DNA from: Vombatus ursinus
Taxonomy: Eukaryota > Chordata > Mammalia > Diprotodontia > Vombatidae
Reading direction: 5' to 3'
Length of the DNA stretch: 64,000 nucleotides
NCBI RefSeq assembly: GCF_900497805.2
Contig: NW_020954616.1
Location: forward strand, 2,833,488-2,897,487
Positions 1 to 11,429 of this stretch are shown piece after piece. Each line of letters opens with the position of its first letter. The stretch's first letter is position 1. The position numbers and the translations under genes are program-made. The notes beneath the pieces are model-generated. The model saw only the letters and a list, made by a program, of their open reading frames with translations, was not told the DNA's origin and ran no database searches.

Positions 1-480
1 ACCTCTTCTCTCCCACACTTTCCTTCAAAGCCTCTCAAACACTGAGTTAGCCAATCTGATATGTGTGATATGGTACTTTAGAGTTGTGGAATTTCTTCTG
101 TAACATTTCAGGCCTTCATCTCTGTCACCAGTTCTGTCTTTCAATTTTGCCTTCATGTTTATCCTTTTGTATATTCTTAGAAATAAATATCTTCATGGTA
201 CCTTTGTAGTTGTTGTTTAACCCAATAGAAGTTTTTTTTCTCTTTATAGATTGTTTTTATTACTCATTTGCATTTCTCTAATCAATAGTGATTTAGAGCT
301 GAAATTGTCCCTTTTATCATTTTCTGTGGCACAATAATATTTCATTGCATTCATATACCACAATTTGTTTAGCCATTCCTCAAAGGAAGATAGCACTTTA
401 GTTTCCAATGTTTGGCAACCATGAAAAGAACTGCTTTAAATATTTTTGTACATACACATCTTTTCCATCTTTCTTTGTAG
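1..480 (-). mobile_element. L1 3'-region fragments, mosaic
   Basis: Positions 46-84, 266-300 and 318-480 read as the reverse complement of the marsupial L1/HAL1 3' region. The first two pieces were adjacent in the L1 and are separated by the copy of a 181-bp unit at 85-265; the third piece is out of order, so it is a separate fragment. 480-636 is AT-rich without an assignable family. Confidence 0.6.
85..265. repeat. 181-bp direct repeat, copy 1
   Basis: Nearly identical to 637-818, with three or four differences including a one-base indel, at an offset of 552-553 bp. It interrupts L1 sequence: L1 3'-region bases stop just before it and resume just after it. Confidence 0.85.
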
Positions 481-636
481 TCTATGTTTTCTCATTATTT
501 ATTCATGGACTTTATTAGTAAGTAGCATATATCACACATTTTCTTATATCCTCTACCTTTCCCTCCCTTTTTATTAACTTTTTCATTCTGTACTTTAGTC
601 TCAGAAAATATATTGACTCACCTTTAGCAATTGAAA

Positions 637-818
637 TGTGGAATTTCTTCTGTAATATTTCAGGCCTTCATCTCTGTCACCAGTTCTGTCTTTCAATTTT
701 GCCTTCATGTTTATCCTTTTGTATATTCTTAGAAATAAATCTCTTCATGGTACCTTTGTAGTTGTTGTTTAACCCAATAGAAGTGTTTTTTTCTCTTTAT
801 AGATTGTTTTTATTACTC
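637..818. repeat. 181-bp direct repeat, copy 2
   Basis: Second copy of the unit at 85-265. Flanks outside the unit differ from those of copy 1. No terminal structure of a known element was recognised. Confidence 0.85.
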
Positions 819-984
819 TCTAGAGATTAGGTAATTTATTTAATTACTTATTCATTCCTTGGTAGGTGCATTTGTTTAAATTTCTTATGTTTTGGTTATT
901 TGATGTATTTGCAATTCAAATAATATGCTTACATTTGGTTCCTTTGCCTCTTTCACCTAAAGGAATGCTTCAAATGCTTCATGC

Positions 985-1345
985 TAAATGAATTTCCATA
1001 TTTTTTATTAATGATTGAACTCAGGTTTGCAGGTTATGTTATTCTGAATTATAACTTGAGCTCCCTTGCTTTTCAGAAAACATTATTCCATTCCTTTCAA
1101 CAGTTCCTGGTCAGTATTACTCAAATTTCTTATCTTTTACATTTGAATGTCTTTTTACTGTTTTCTTTCAGAATTCTTTCTCAGAAATTGAATTCTCAGA
1201 ATTTGTTGTTTGTCATTGGAATTATTAAATTTAACTACTGTGTATCTTGGAGTTTGAAGCACAATTTTTGTTTTGTTTTTGTTTTTCTCAAGGTGATCTT
1301 TGGATTTGATATTCAGAAGATCTGGGAAATTTTTTTTTATTATTT
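985..1345 (-). mobile_element. Old L1 ORF1-region remnant
   Basis: Loose reverse-complement resemblance to the C-terminal half of marsupial L1 ORF1, better preserved in 34660-34850 and 57070-57740. The open frame on the plus strand here is a chance opening in this T-rich antisense. The flank 1346-2003 shows nothing assignable. Confidence 0.4.
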
Positions 1346-2003
1346 TTTACATTCTGGTGCTCCAGCATTTTGATTTGTCATGTTCTTCTGGGAGATTTGT
1401 AATTGTTAAGGTGTCTATGAATAGTCTTCAAGATCAATGCATTTTGTTTGTATAGAGATCATGTGTTCCTTTAATCTTATTGCTTTGTTTGCTTTTCTTC
1501 TTCCAGGTTGTCCTTTACTTCAGCATATTTGTATTCCCGATTTTTTGTCTCTTTCACTTCTTTGGAGAGACTCACGATTGTAAATTTAAGTTTTTCTGTT
1601 CTAATTATCTCTGTTTCTTATTATTTCCCTGTACAAAAGCAAGTATAACACTGGCGATTGTCGGTGTAGTTGTGGAGGTGCAGTTGGCCAGTAGGTATTA
1701 TCACCACCCTTGCTTTCTTGCCTCTTTTCCCTCTACACATTTAATCAATTGCGTTCTGTTACCATAATTAACTCATTTTTAGCCTGGACATTATAATGGC
1801 CTCTTCGGCCACATTCTCTCTTCTTACTGATTTATGGGGTTTATATTAAACCATGAGTTAATCCCAATGGCTCAGATGAAAATCATAACATTTAGGTAGA
1901 GATTTGTCTTTCTGCTTCAATCTTTATGGTTGAAGGGGGAAAAAAATCACCAGAAACAGTGAGGTAAAGAAATGAGTAGAATATGTTACAGTGCTTGTTA
2001 ATA

Positions 2004-2190
2004 CAGTGGTGTCAAAATCAAACAGAAATAGGGGCCACTAAGTAAGGATCTCTGCTGGCCACATATTGACATTATCTATGCTCTATTGTATTTTAATTTA
2101 TTTTGTTAAACATTTTCCAATTTCATTTTAATCTGGTTCATGCTGCACTGGGGAATGTTGTGGGTCATATGCATGTTTGGCAACTCTATG
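2004..2190 (+). mobile_element. hAT-like non-autonomous DNA transposon remnant
   Basis: Begins CAGTGGTGTCAAA, a hAT-type terminus, and ends with an imperfect inverted counterpart near 2170-2190. A diverged homologue lies in opposite orientation at 49690-49815. TTAAT-like bases on both sides may be part of a target duplication. Family assignment is from the termini only. Confidence 0.5.
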
Positions 2191-2295
2191 TTAATGGACA
2201 GTCACCAGGATGGATGGTTGGAGGAAGAGCAAACCTTTTTTGTAACTCCCATCTGTGGCTTCTGAAATTTTCTGCTCTGAGAAGGCTGTAGAGCT

Positions 2296-2450
2296 CAATG
2301 GCCTGGAGCCAGAAAGAATCGTCTTCCTGAGTTCAAATCCAGCCTTAGACATTTATTAGCATATGACCTTGGGCAAGTCACTTACCTCTGTTTGCCTATG
2401 GATCAGTGATCCCCTGGAGAAGAAAAGGCAAACCACAACAACAATGCTTT
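2296..2450 (+). mobile_element. CORE-SINE (MAR1 type)
   Basis: Contains the tRNA-derived B-box-like GAGTTCAAATCC, the core GACCTTGGGCAAGTCACTTA, and the tail GGCAAACCAC. The head is degraded. Confidence 0.8.
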
Positions 2451-2463
2451 TAAGAGGTTCTGA

Positions 2464-2878
2464 AAAAGATGTTATCTTTTTTCAAGTACAAATAATTCCC
2501 TTAAGTTAGAGAATTATAAAGATTTTCAGGTCAGAAAATAAGAGAATCTGCATTGACCAATCAACTCCAAGCCTCTTGTCAGAGTAAAATATAACTCACA
2601 GCAAAGCAGATGCAAGACCTGTCTTTCCTTTTGTGTTTCTTCCCATCAAATCAGAAGGAAGTAAAATTTCCCCTTTCCAGTCTATAAATGGCACTAAAAA
2701 GCAATAAGCTCAAATAATTCTGTACAAAGCAGTTTGTGCTTTCTTCAAACATGATAAGTTTGAACTGACAAGTAATCTCAGGTAACTCAGCCTCTCTCTA
2801 GCTAATGTACAGGCTCTCAGCAAAGCATTTCCCTACTAATCTAGCCCTCACTGATATATATTGTCCCTCTCTGAGCTC
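2464..2878 (+). repeat. Arm 1 of a ~411-bp inverted repeat (LTR-like)
   Basis: The reverse complement of this segment recurs at 4560-4970 with roughly 93% identity by eye and one short indel. Within it a CCAAT-like box near 2560 and TATAAAT near 2683 are arranged as in a promoter, so it may be a solitary LTR of an endogenous retrovirus-like family. Clear TG...CA ends and a target duplication were not found, and the family is unknown. The alternative is a local inverted duplication. Confidence 0.75.
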
Positions 2879-2914
2879 TTTAGTCTTTATTGTCTACACC
2901 ACACCATTTTCTTC

Positions 2915-3440
2915 TTGGTTTCATTTTTTTTAATTAATTTTGTCTCAATCATAAAAAAGCTAACTTCTCTCCCTCTCTCCTTCCATTGAGAAAGTAAGAA
3001 AAACAAAACCTCTTTTAGAAACATGTATAGTCTATAGAAAAAAAGCCACAATTTCCACTCTGAGTTAATTGCTTCTCTATCCAGAGATGAGTACTTTGTC
3101 CTTTGTTGTTGTTGTTCAGTTGTTTCAGTCACGTACAAATCTTCATAACCTTATTTGGGGTTTTCTTGGCAGAGATGCTGGAGTGGTTTGCATTTCCTTC
3201 TCCAGTTCATTTTACAGATGAGAAAACTAATGCAGACAGGATTAAGTGACTTGTCTAGGGTCACACTTTGAACTCAGGTCTTCCTGACCCCAGGCCCGGC
3301 ACTCTATCCACTGCATCACCTAGCTGCCCATGTTTCATCATTAGTCCTCTAGAATCATGGTTGCTTATTGCCTTGATCAGACTTCCTAAATCTTTCAGCT
3401 ATTTCTCTTTACAATATTATTGATATTGTATAAATTGTAC
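2915..3440 (-). mobile_element. L1 3' end, split by a SINE
   Basis: 2915-3102 and 3330-3440 are consecutive pieces of the reverse complement of the marsupial L1/HAL1 3' region. The SINE at 3103-3329 separates them. Confidence 0.7.
3103..3329 (-). mobile_element. CORE-SINE (MAR1 type), full-length
   Basis: Reverse complement of a complete element: tail first (TTGTTGTTGTTCAGT), then the core AGTGACTTGTCTAGGGTCACA, then the tRNA head ending CACCTAGCTGCCC. Inserted into the L1 at 2915-3440. Confidence 0.9.
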
Positions 3441-3449
3441 TCTTGGTTC

Positions 3450-3790
3450 TGCAATGTACAGACAAGATATATGCAAGACAAATTGGCAAAAATCAAGGGA
3501 GGAAAGAGACATTGAAGAGGATCAGGAAATATTTCTTATAGAAAGTGGAGACTTTTTTTGTTGAAACTTACAGGAAGCCAGGGAAACCAGGAGGTGGAGA
3601 TGAGGAGGAAGAAAATGTGGATATGGGAGACAGCCAGTGAAAATGTTAGAGCAGAGAGATGGTGTTGTGTTCATGGAACATTGTCACCGAATCACAGAAT
3701 ACATGAATGAGTATAAAGTATAAAAAAAACTGGAAATGTAGGAAAGGGTCAGGTTTTGAAGGGTTTTTAAAATCAAACAGAGGATTCTAT
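3450..3790 (-). mobile_element. L2 LINE remnant
   Basis: Antisense L2 sequence, recognisable by the order AAGCCAGGGAAACCAGGAGG, GGGAGACAGCCAG and GAAGGGTTTTTAAAATC AAACAGAGGATT. Ancient and diverged. Confidence 0.6.
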
Positions 3791-3794
3791 CTTT

Positions 3795-4559
3795 TTAATT
3801 CAATTTTATTTTATTTTCTGAATTCTCTCCCTTTCAGACTTCCCTCCTGCCTTTGAGAAAGCTATAAAAACAAAACACATTGAAACATGTGAAACAAATT
3901 CCTACATTGTTTATGTCCAAAAACAATATGCCTCAATCTACAATCTGAGTCTATTACCTCTCTATTTGGAGGTGGGTAACATGTTTTTTAACAGTGAATC
4001 CTCTGGAATTGTGCTGGCCATTGCATTGATAAGAATTCATAAGTTTTTCAAACTTGTTTGTCTTCACAATATTGTTTCTATTTTATATTTTTTCTCTTGG
4101 TTCAGTTCCAAGTGCTATTTGAATTTTGTATCAGCTCTTACAAATCTTCCTAGATTTCTCTAAAACCATTCCTGGCATCATTTCTTACAGCACAATAATA
4201 CCCTGTCATATTCATATGCCAGAACTTGTTCAGCCATTTCCTAATTAATGGACACCCCTTTGGTTTCCAATTCTTTGCCACCATGAAAAGAGTTACAAAT
4301 ATTATTGTACCTATGGATCTTTTTTCTATTTCTTCCATCTCTTTGGGTTATAGACTTAGCAGCAGCATTATTGGTCAAGGTGTATCCACAGTTTAATAGC
4401 TCTTTGGCATACTTCCAAATTGCTCTTCAAAATGGCTAGAATGGATCACAGTTCCACCAACAGTATATTAATGTACCAATTTTCCCACATACATTGAAGC
4501 ATTTGTCATTTTCTTTTTTTATCTCAGTTTTACCAATCTGGGGTGAGGGTGGGTGGTAT
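3795..4559 (-). mobile_element. L1/HAL1 3'-region fragment
   Basis: Reverse complement of the L1 3' region, from a point near the element's 3' end to the segment coding for CCTATCAGATTGG-like sequence, where arm 2 of the inverted repeat cuts it. Landmarks: GTTCAGCCATTTCC, GGACACCCCTTTGG. Confidence 0.75.
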
Positions 4560-4970
4560 GAGCTAACAGAGGGAAAATATGTATCAGCGAGGGTTAGATT
4601 AGTAGGGAAATGCTTTGCTGAGAGCCTGTACATTAGCTAGAGAGAGGCTGAGTTCCTTGAGATTACTTGTCAGTTGTTATCGTGATTGAAGAAAGCACAA
4701 ACTGCTTTGTACAGAATTATTTGAGCTTATTGCTTTTTAGTGCCATTTATAGACTGGAAAGGGGAAATTTTACTTCCCTTTGATTTGATAGGGAGAAACA
4801 CAAAAGGAAAGACAGGTCTTGCATCTGCTTTGCTGTGAGTTATATTTTACTCTGACAAGAGACTTGGAGCTGATTGGACAAAGCAGATTCCCTTATTTTC
4901 TGACCTGAAAAGCTTTATAATTCTCTAACTTAAAGGAATCATTTGTACTCAAAAAAAGATAACATCTTTT
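4560..4970 (-). repeat. Arm 2 of the ~411-bp inverted repeat (LTR-like)
   Basis: Inverted copy of 2464-2878. It abuts an L1 3' fragment at its left edge, and the sequence to its right (4971-5230) is not the continuation of that L1. The two arms flank 1,681 bp made of L1, SINE and L2 pieces, with no retroviral coding sequence visible. Confidence 0.75.
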
Positions 4971-5234
4971 AATACAGCTATTGATACCTTTGGGGAAGTT
5001 TTATTGGTATTCATATGAAAAGTGAGGAGAGTGTAGAATCCTATTAGAAGCCCAAAATGTGGGACAATTTGACTCTCCTTGGATATCTCTTCAGTTAATT
5101 TTAGATAAGTATGAAAATGTCTTTGTCCCAAGACATCAGAGGAATGGTTTCTAAAAAATGGTATTATGTTCCTATTCAATAGGGTGTATTTCTTAAAGAG
5201 TCTTTGTGGAGGTACTAATGTCTGTATCCCATCC

Positions 5235-5540
5235 TTAAAATATTGCTGTTACTGTGTAAAATGTTCCCCTGGTTCTGTTCACTTTACTTTATATCAGTTT
5301 ATACAAATCTTCCCAGGTTTTTCTGAAGCCATCCTACTCATCATTTCTTATATCATAATAGTATTCCATTACAATCATATACCACAACTTGTTCAGCCAT
5401 TCCCAATTGATCGCCATCCCTAAATTTCTAATTCTTTGCCACCATAAAAGGAGTTGTTAGAAATATTTTTGTGCAAATAGGTTTTTTTCCCTTTTCTCTG
5501 ATTTCTTTGGGATATAGACCTATTAGTGGTATTGATGAAT
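5235..5540 (-). mobile_element. L1/HAL1 3'-region fragment
   Basis: Reverse complement with the landmarks CTTGTTCAGCCATTCCCAA, TTGCCACCATAAAAGGAG and GGGATATAGACCTATTAGTGG. Bases 4971-5234 before it are unassigned. Confidence 0.75.
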
Positions 5541-5586
5541 GAACAAACCTTTTACAAAAGAATTATAAATTCTTAACATCTATATG

Positions 5587-5790
5587 AAAGATTTGGCAGC
5601 TAGATGGTACTGTAGATAGAGTTCCAGGCCTGGATTCAGGAAGCCTCACTTTCATGAGTCCAAATCTAGTCTCAGACACTTGCTAGCTATGTGATCCTGG
5701 GCATATCACTTAATTCTCTTTGCCTCAGTTCCTCATCTGGGTCAAAAAGAGTCAGATGTAACTGAAAAATGATTGAATTAAAATATGAAA
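5587..5790 (+). mobile_element. CORE-SINE (MAR1 type)
   Basis: Starts TTGGCAGCTAGATGGTACTG, has core CCTGGGCATATCACTTAA, and ends with AAAAAGAGTCAGATGTAACTG. The middle of the tail is deleted. Confidence 0.85.
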
Positions 5791-5795
5791 TCCTT

Positions 5796-5905
5796 AATAA
5801 GAGAAATGTAAATCAGAACAATTCTATATTTCACTTCATACCCAGAAGATTGAAAAACATGACAAAAGATGAAAATAGTCAGTGTTAGATGGTCTATGAA
5901 AATAT
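5796..5905 (+). mobile_element. L1 3'-region scrap
   Basis: Reads like the L1 stretch around AGAGAAATGTAAATCAGAACA, diverged. Confidence 0.5.
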
Positions 5906-6814
5906 GAATATATTACTTTCTTTCCAAGATGGCTACCTGAATGGGAGGCAGACTTTCTATCTTCCTTATACCAACTCCAGCCAAGCCCTAAAATTCACAG
6001 CAGAGTAATGATCAAGGAATCATTTATGAAAGTACAATGAGTGACTTCTTCCATCCTAAAACTGGGCAAAAAGGCAGCCAAAATCCAGGGGGCAATAGGA
6101 ACACCTTCCTCCCCCACCTACTCAAACAAAACCAGTGCTAATTCTACCAGAGATAGCCAGTGATACATGTAGACTATAATGTAATGTGTCTAAAGGTAGC
6201 CAGAGCAGAAGGCTCTCCTGAAAAAGCTGCAGTGATGTCAGAAAGCCCCAGGATAGTGAGAAAGTCCCAGGTTAGGGACCTTGGTAGCCCAGAATAGTGG
6301 CAACAACCAGACCACCGTTCCCATTGTGGTGCCACGGAGTTATGATCTAGACAGGCCTGAAATACCAGAGAGAGCCTTTAATATCCAGCATTCTGAAGCT
6401 CAAAGATTCATGGGTACTGAATCTTGGAAGTTAGAAATCAGCTAAAAAATACAAGAAACTTAGGGTGAGACCAAGTAGAATTGATCACCACATTCAAAAG
6501 TGTACCAAATCAGGAACTAAAGATCCAGACATCAATATTTTTTAAAAGATTTTTTTAAAAAATGAAAAATTAAATTTTGTAACATCTGTAAACAGAGATA
6601 CAAAGGAAAAATGGATTTTTTCCCACATGAATAGCTAGAATAAATGAAGCTGGAGATTAAAAAGAGAGATACAAGTTCTGGAGGAAAGAATTAGAAGGAA
6701 AAATAAATAGATTAGAAGAGAAAGTGATAAACTTTTCCCAAGAAATAGACTCCCTGGAAACTAGAATAGATCAAACAAAAATCAATGACTTCATGAAAAG
6801 GAGCAGAGAGAGGC

Positions 6815-7325
6815 AATAAGCATTTATTTGCTGTTGTTCAGTCATTTTAGTTGTGCCTGATTCTTCATAACTCCATTTGGAGTTTTCTTGGCAAAGATAG
6901 TAGAATTATTTGTCATTCTCCTCTTCAGCTCATTTCACTCATGAGGAAATTGATGCAAACAAGGTTAAGTGACTTGCCCAGGGTCACACAACTAGCAAGC
7001 ATCTGAGGCTGGATTTGAACTCAGGTCTCCCTGACTCTAGGCCTGGTACTCTATCCATTGTGCCACCTAGCTGACAAACATTTATTAAGCACCTAATATA
7101 TTCAGATACTCTGCTAAGTGCTTGACAAACAATATCTCATTTGATCCTTTCAACAAGCCTGTGAGGTTGATGCTATTATTATTCCCTATTTTAGAGTTGA
7201 GGAAACTAAGACAGAGGTGAAATGATCTACCCAGGATCACAAAGCTAGTAAGTATCTGAGTCTTTATTGAACTGATTGTTCCTGACTCTAGGCCTAGTGA
7301 CCTAACCATTGAATAATCCAGCTGA
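6815..7325 (+). mobile_element. MIR-class SINE interrupted by a second SINE
   Basis: 6815-6830 and 7076-7325 form one MIR-type element with landmarks ATTAAGCACCTAATAT, CTCATTTGATCC and GATCACAAAGCTAGTAAG. The element at 6831-7075 is inserted near its left end. Confidence 0.75.
6831..7075 (-). mobile_element. CORE-SINE (MAR1 type) nested in a MIR
   Basis: Antisense full-length SINE. It is flanked by AAGCATTTATT (6818-6828) and AAACATTTATT (7076-7086), a target-site duplication with one difference, dating the insertion after the MIR. Confidence 0.9.
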
Positions 7326-7379
7326 CAAGATTCAAAAGACTGAAAAAAATAGAAGAAAATATAAAATATTTCCACTTTG

Positions 7380-7800
7380 CATCTGCTGCCCTACCTGGCT
7401 TCAATTCCATGGAACAAGATTCCCCTTCCATAAGATCATTACTTCTCAACTCACCAAGTTGCTAACTAAAGCATTGACTAATACCATCTCCCTCAGCTTC
7501 CTCTCCCCTCCTCCCAATGCCTGTCTTTATAGAAGACAGAAATTGAACTCAACTCACTCCTTTTTGAATTTGCTACTCAGACTGGTTTCAGGTCCACAGA
7601 ACAAGATGTCCCTGTACCAGGTGTCCCTTGATGTCCCATCCTCCCACACTTTCCTGCCTCTTTTTCTATATTGTCTTTTCCCCTTAGATTGTAAGCTCCT
7701 TGAAGGCAGGAATTGTCTTTGTATTAATTATATCCTCAGCACTTAGAAGAGTACCTGGCACATATTAGATACTTAATGAATATTTGTTGGATTGGATGGT
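7380..7800 (+). mobile_element. L2 LINE 3' end
   Basis: The L2 3' terminus is plain at 7680-7800: TTGTAAGCTCCTTGAAGGCA, then TACCTGGCACATATTAG and the TTGGATTGGATGG tail. The upstream part is diverged L2. 7800-8120 is unassigned. Confidence 0.8.
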
Positions 7801-8124
7801 TGTATTGGATGTCTCATATCAAAAAACAAGATAATTTTAAAATCATTAAACTCAAAAGATGGAGGAAGCAGATAAGCCCCAAAAAGTTAACAGATTTAGT
7901 CCTGATTGGGAAATTGAAGGGAAAATTACAATGAATCATTTTCCCCCAGTCCAGTTCTGCATAGACAGACAGATGTCTGCAAAACCTGGGGACTAGGTTT
8001 AGCCAGGAGGATGGTGCATGAAGTCTTCCAGCATAGTGCCTGAACTGGAACCAGCTGTTGTGAACTAGGGCAAGAAAAGGTCTTATATCCAGAACTTAAA
8101 GACCTAATCCTGTAAAGAGAGGAA

Positions 8125-8492
8125 GAAGAGGTGCTAACTTATAACTCTGTTATTCCTCTTCCACACCACCATGTCTTCTCTCAGCAAAAGACCTCACTTT
8201 ATATTTACTAACTCTTTTTTATTAGCCAAAACTCTTAGGAGGAAAGAAACTGTCCATGTTGCTTCACTTCTCAATCACTTATAATTTAGCTTCTGATCTC
8301 ATCATTCAACTAAAATCCTTTAAAAGTTAAGAAAGACCTTACTTAATTGTCAAATCCAATGACATTATCTTTGAACCTTCTGCAGCATTACATTGTTTAC
8401 CAGCCTTTCCTTCTGAATAATCTCTCCTCTCAAAGTTTCTGTCATTTCATTGATGTCTCTTGATTTTCCTTCTACTTGTCAAGCAACTGCTT

Positions 8493-8554
<62 letters not shown>

Positions 8555-9180
8555 CAATATCCAGGTGCATCTAAATGTATCTTCTCACTCTGTCTGGCCC
8601 TTCTTCTCTACATTCTCTCTGCTTGGTGATCTCATCAACTCCCAAGGTTCAGGCAACATGTCTATACAGATTACTCTCTAATCTACATACCAAGCTCTCA
8701 TTTCTTTCAAGCTCCATTCCCATATGTATCTCAAACTCAAGATATCCCATACAGAACTTATTAATAATATCACTCCCATTACTCTTATTCACAGATTCTA
8801 AACAATTTGATTTTCTTGCTATTTCCTACACAAAATTTTATTGTCCTGCCTTTGTTGGTCTCTTTACAAAGTGACCTCCATGCCCAAAATAAATTCTTCC
8901 ACATCATAGAATCTCTAACTTCCTTCAAAGCTCAACTAAAATTTTACCTCCAACACCAGACCTTTCTTGATCCACTGCAGGTCTTCTTAGTCTCTTGCTC
9001 AACCCCATCACTTTATTTTCCACTTATTTATGTATGTAGTTCCCCCAGTTGATCGTAAACTTCTTGAGAGCAGGAACTACTATTTATTTTTTGTATCCTC
9101 AGTCTCTAACACAGTAGTAAATATATAACACTTAGCACAAAATTAATAATACTTTTGAATTGGTTGATTGATTGATTGAT
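8125..9180 (+). mobile_element. L2 LINE, ORF end through 3' end
   Basis: L2 landmarks in order: GCTTGGTGATCTCATCAACTC near 8620, CTTCCTTCAAAGCTCAACTA near 8920, TCGTAAACTTCTTGAGAGCA near 9055, and a GATTGATTGATT tail. A microsatellite at 8491-8554 interrupts it. Open frames here are remnants, not genes. Confidence 0.8.
8491..8554. repeat. (TTC)n(TTA)n microsatellite
   Basis: About ten TTC units passing directly into about eleven TTA units, inside an L2. Confidence 0.95.
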
Positions 9181-10380
9181 TTCATGATCTCCCTGAATTC
9201 AGGTTGCATTCTCATCCTCAAGCTCTTGGATATCTCTAGTTAAGTCACCAGAGTTTTTCACTAAAACATACTAAATAAAAAGCTTACTACTTTTCATCAC
9301 TTCTCCATTTAATTCTTCTGTGAAGCTTCCTTTAAGTTCCCAAAATGAACCTTCTCAACTGTCATCCAACATGAGGTATTTTTTTCCAGAAAGGAAATGG
9401 ACAAATTAATGTTTTCCTTTCTGTCCAATTCTTTCTGTATTCAATTGTATTTTATTCAATTCAATGCTTACCATGTGTATGAGAAATAACATATCCCCCC
9501 TCCTACTTCTCACTTTTTTTGTTTCTTCTCTCATTCTTTTCCTTTCATATCCAATATACACATTGACTTACATCTCTTATCATTGTTTTCCTTTTCTTTG
9601 CTTTTGCACTGGTTCAGGGCCTCAGAGGAAGAAAGAGCCGGGATGATGTCGATCTTGTATAGTGAGGAACTACCCACCCTGAGAAACCTTGGACCTCCAG
9701 GCTGGAGATACTGCCCTGGAGAACAAGGTTGACATCATTATTTTTTCTCAATTCTCCCAGGTAACTTTGCAAAAGGTGACCCAAAAGCTAGCACTATTGT
9801 TGCTGCGGTTGCACCATCAACCAGAAGAGAAGTCTCCTCAGGTTTATAGTAACAACCAGACTGTTGGACCTAGGAACCTCAGATGTAAGCATCCTGAAGG
9901 TTGGTCCCTCAAGTTTATGCCCCAATTCCTGGGGGGCCTCAATTCTCCTTGTAAAGATCATTCATTATTCCTTTTTATTAGAGGGGGATAATTTTCCAAC
10001 CAGCTAATTATGTCACCACACTTTTCCCTTTACCTAAATGTCTCTGTACCAGTTATTGGAAGTGGGAAAGATTGTCAATACTGTTGATTGAAGTGGGGAT
10101 GGTCCCAAAGTTATGGGGGGAAGCTAGAAGGAGCCTTCAGGACTTAGCCAGACTTTTATATGAGGCAATAGACTTTCTTGCAACTACTTTTCTCCTTTTA
10201 ATTTAAAAAGAAATTTTGTACTTATTCATCAGCAAACAAGAACATTTCATTATGCAAAAAAAAACTGAACATGAAACTGTGAACTTCTGTTGTGGACAGT
10301 TTTTAAGTATATTCCATTTAATATAGTTGAAAAAAAGTCCTTGTTTGTACCTTCTTATTAACATTTTCCCCACTATGTGT
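9181..10380. other. Stretch without assignable features
   Basis: No repeat family recognised. 9620-10180 is somewhat richer in G+C, with an open frame of 100 codons at 9689-9991 that resembles no protein I know; treated as non-coding. Confidence 0.4.
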
Positions 10381-10389
10381 ACTTATTTT

Positions 10390-10955
10390 AAAAGTTTTAT
10401 TGATTTTTTTCTTTTGATGGTCTCTCAGTATCTGTTAAGCTTCCTCACCTCCAGAGTCCCTCCATTGTAAAATGTAAATATTGTCAAGTAAAATAACTCT
10501 ATACAATGGCCACATCTAAAAATGTGTGTCCCATTGGAAATTTCTATTCCATCACCTCCCTGCTAAGAGCTGAGTGACATGCTTCATCCTCAGTGCACTG
10601 AAATCATGATTAGTAGCAGTATTTCAGAATTCTTTAGCCTATCACAGTTAATTTCCCTTATATAATGGTAGTTATTGAATAAATTGTTTTCTTGCTTGTA
10701 TTCATTCCATTCTGAATCATCATAAAAGTACTCCTAGGTTTCTCTGAAATCTGTCTCATTTCTTAGGGGAAAATAATATTCTATTACATTCATATGCCAC
10801 AATTTATTCAGTCATTCCCAAACTGATAAGTATTCTCTTTGTTACAACAACATCAACAAAATGTTCTGCTGTAAATATATTTATATGCATGAATCTTCTC
10901 CCTCTGCTTTGACCTTTTGGGAATATAGACCTACAAGTAGCAAGGCAGGGTCAAA
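10390..10955 (-). mobile_element. L1 3'-region fragment, diverged
   Basis: Reverse complement of the L1 3' region: landmarks TTCATATGCCACAATTTATTC, GGGAATATAGACCTACAAGTA. Abuts an oppositely oriented L1 piece at 10955. Confidence 0.65.
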
Positions 10956-11425
10956 GGACATCAATGATTAATGAGAAAGATCCTCATATATACCAGAATA
11001 TTTGTAGTGGTAAGAACTGGAAATGAAGCAGATGTGCAGGGACTAGGAAATGGCTAAACAGGTCATGGTCCCTGGACACAATGCAGAGAATGGGAAGACA
11101 TATAGACTGACAAAAATGAAGCAGAATCAGGATAACAATAACAAATTACACAATGATGTAAAAGAATAATGAATAATTGAAACAAAATCCTGAAAATTGT
11201 AATGACTAAGATTGACCACAAAGAAAAGATATGGAAAGAAATATCTCCCCTTCTTTGCAAAGGTAGGGGATTGTGGGTATAAAATACTGCATATAATGTC
11301 AGACTTTCAATGTGCTAGTTATTTTAATGAAATGATTTTTTTATTATTTTTTTATAATGTATAGTTCTCTGGGTAAGGGATAGAACAATCAGAAAATGTA
11401 GGCAATATAAAAATAAAAGATATAA
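10956..11425 (+). mobile_element. L1 3' end of a second subfamily
   Basis: Plus-strand 3' end with landmarks GGAAATGGCTAAACA, TTTGCAAAGGTAGGGGATTG, ATAATGTCAGACTTT and a terminal AAAATAAAAGATATAAAC. This 3' UTR type differs from the HAL1 3' end. Confidence 0.65.
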
Positions 11426-11429
11426 ACTA

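Larger units (their letters stand above)
5915..7375 (+). mobile_element. L1 5' end and start of ORF1, split by SINEs
   Basis: Starts near CCAAGATGGC (5924-5933), a YY1-like site at the L1 5' end, then a 5' UTR and an A-rich coiled-coil-coding stretch of ORF1 (6640-6815), interrupted by nested SINEs and resuming for about 50 bp at 7326-7375. ORF2 and the 3' end are absent. The 5' UTR differs from that of the HAL1 at 28731, so it is another L1 family. Confidence 0.65.

Noticed and set aside
2464-4970. DNA transposon with 411-bp terminal inverted repeats
   Set aside because: The interior consists of L1, SINE and L2 fossils, no transposase is visible, and no target duplication was found outside the arms.
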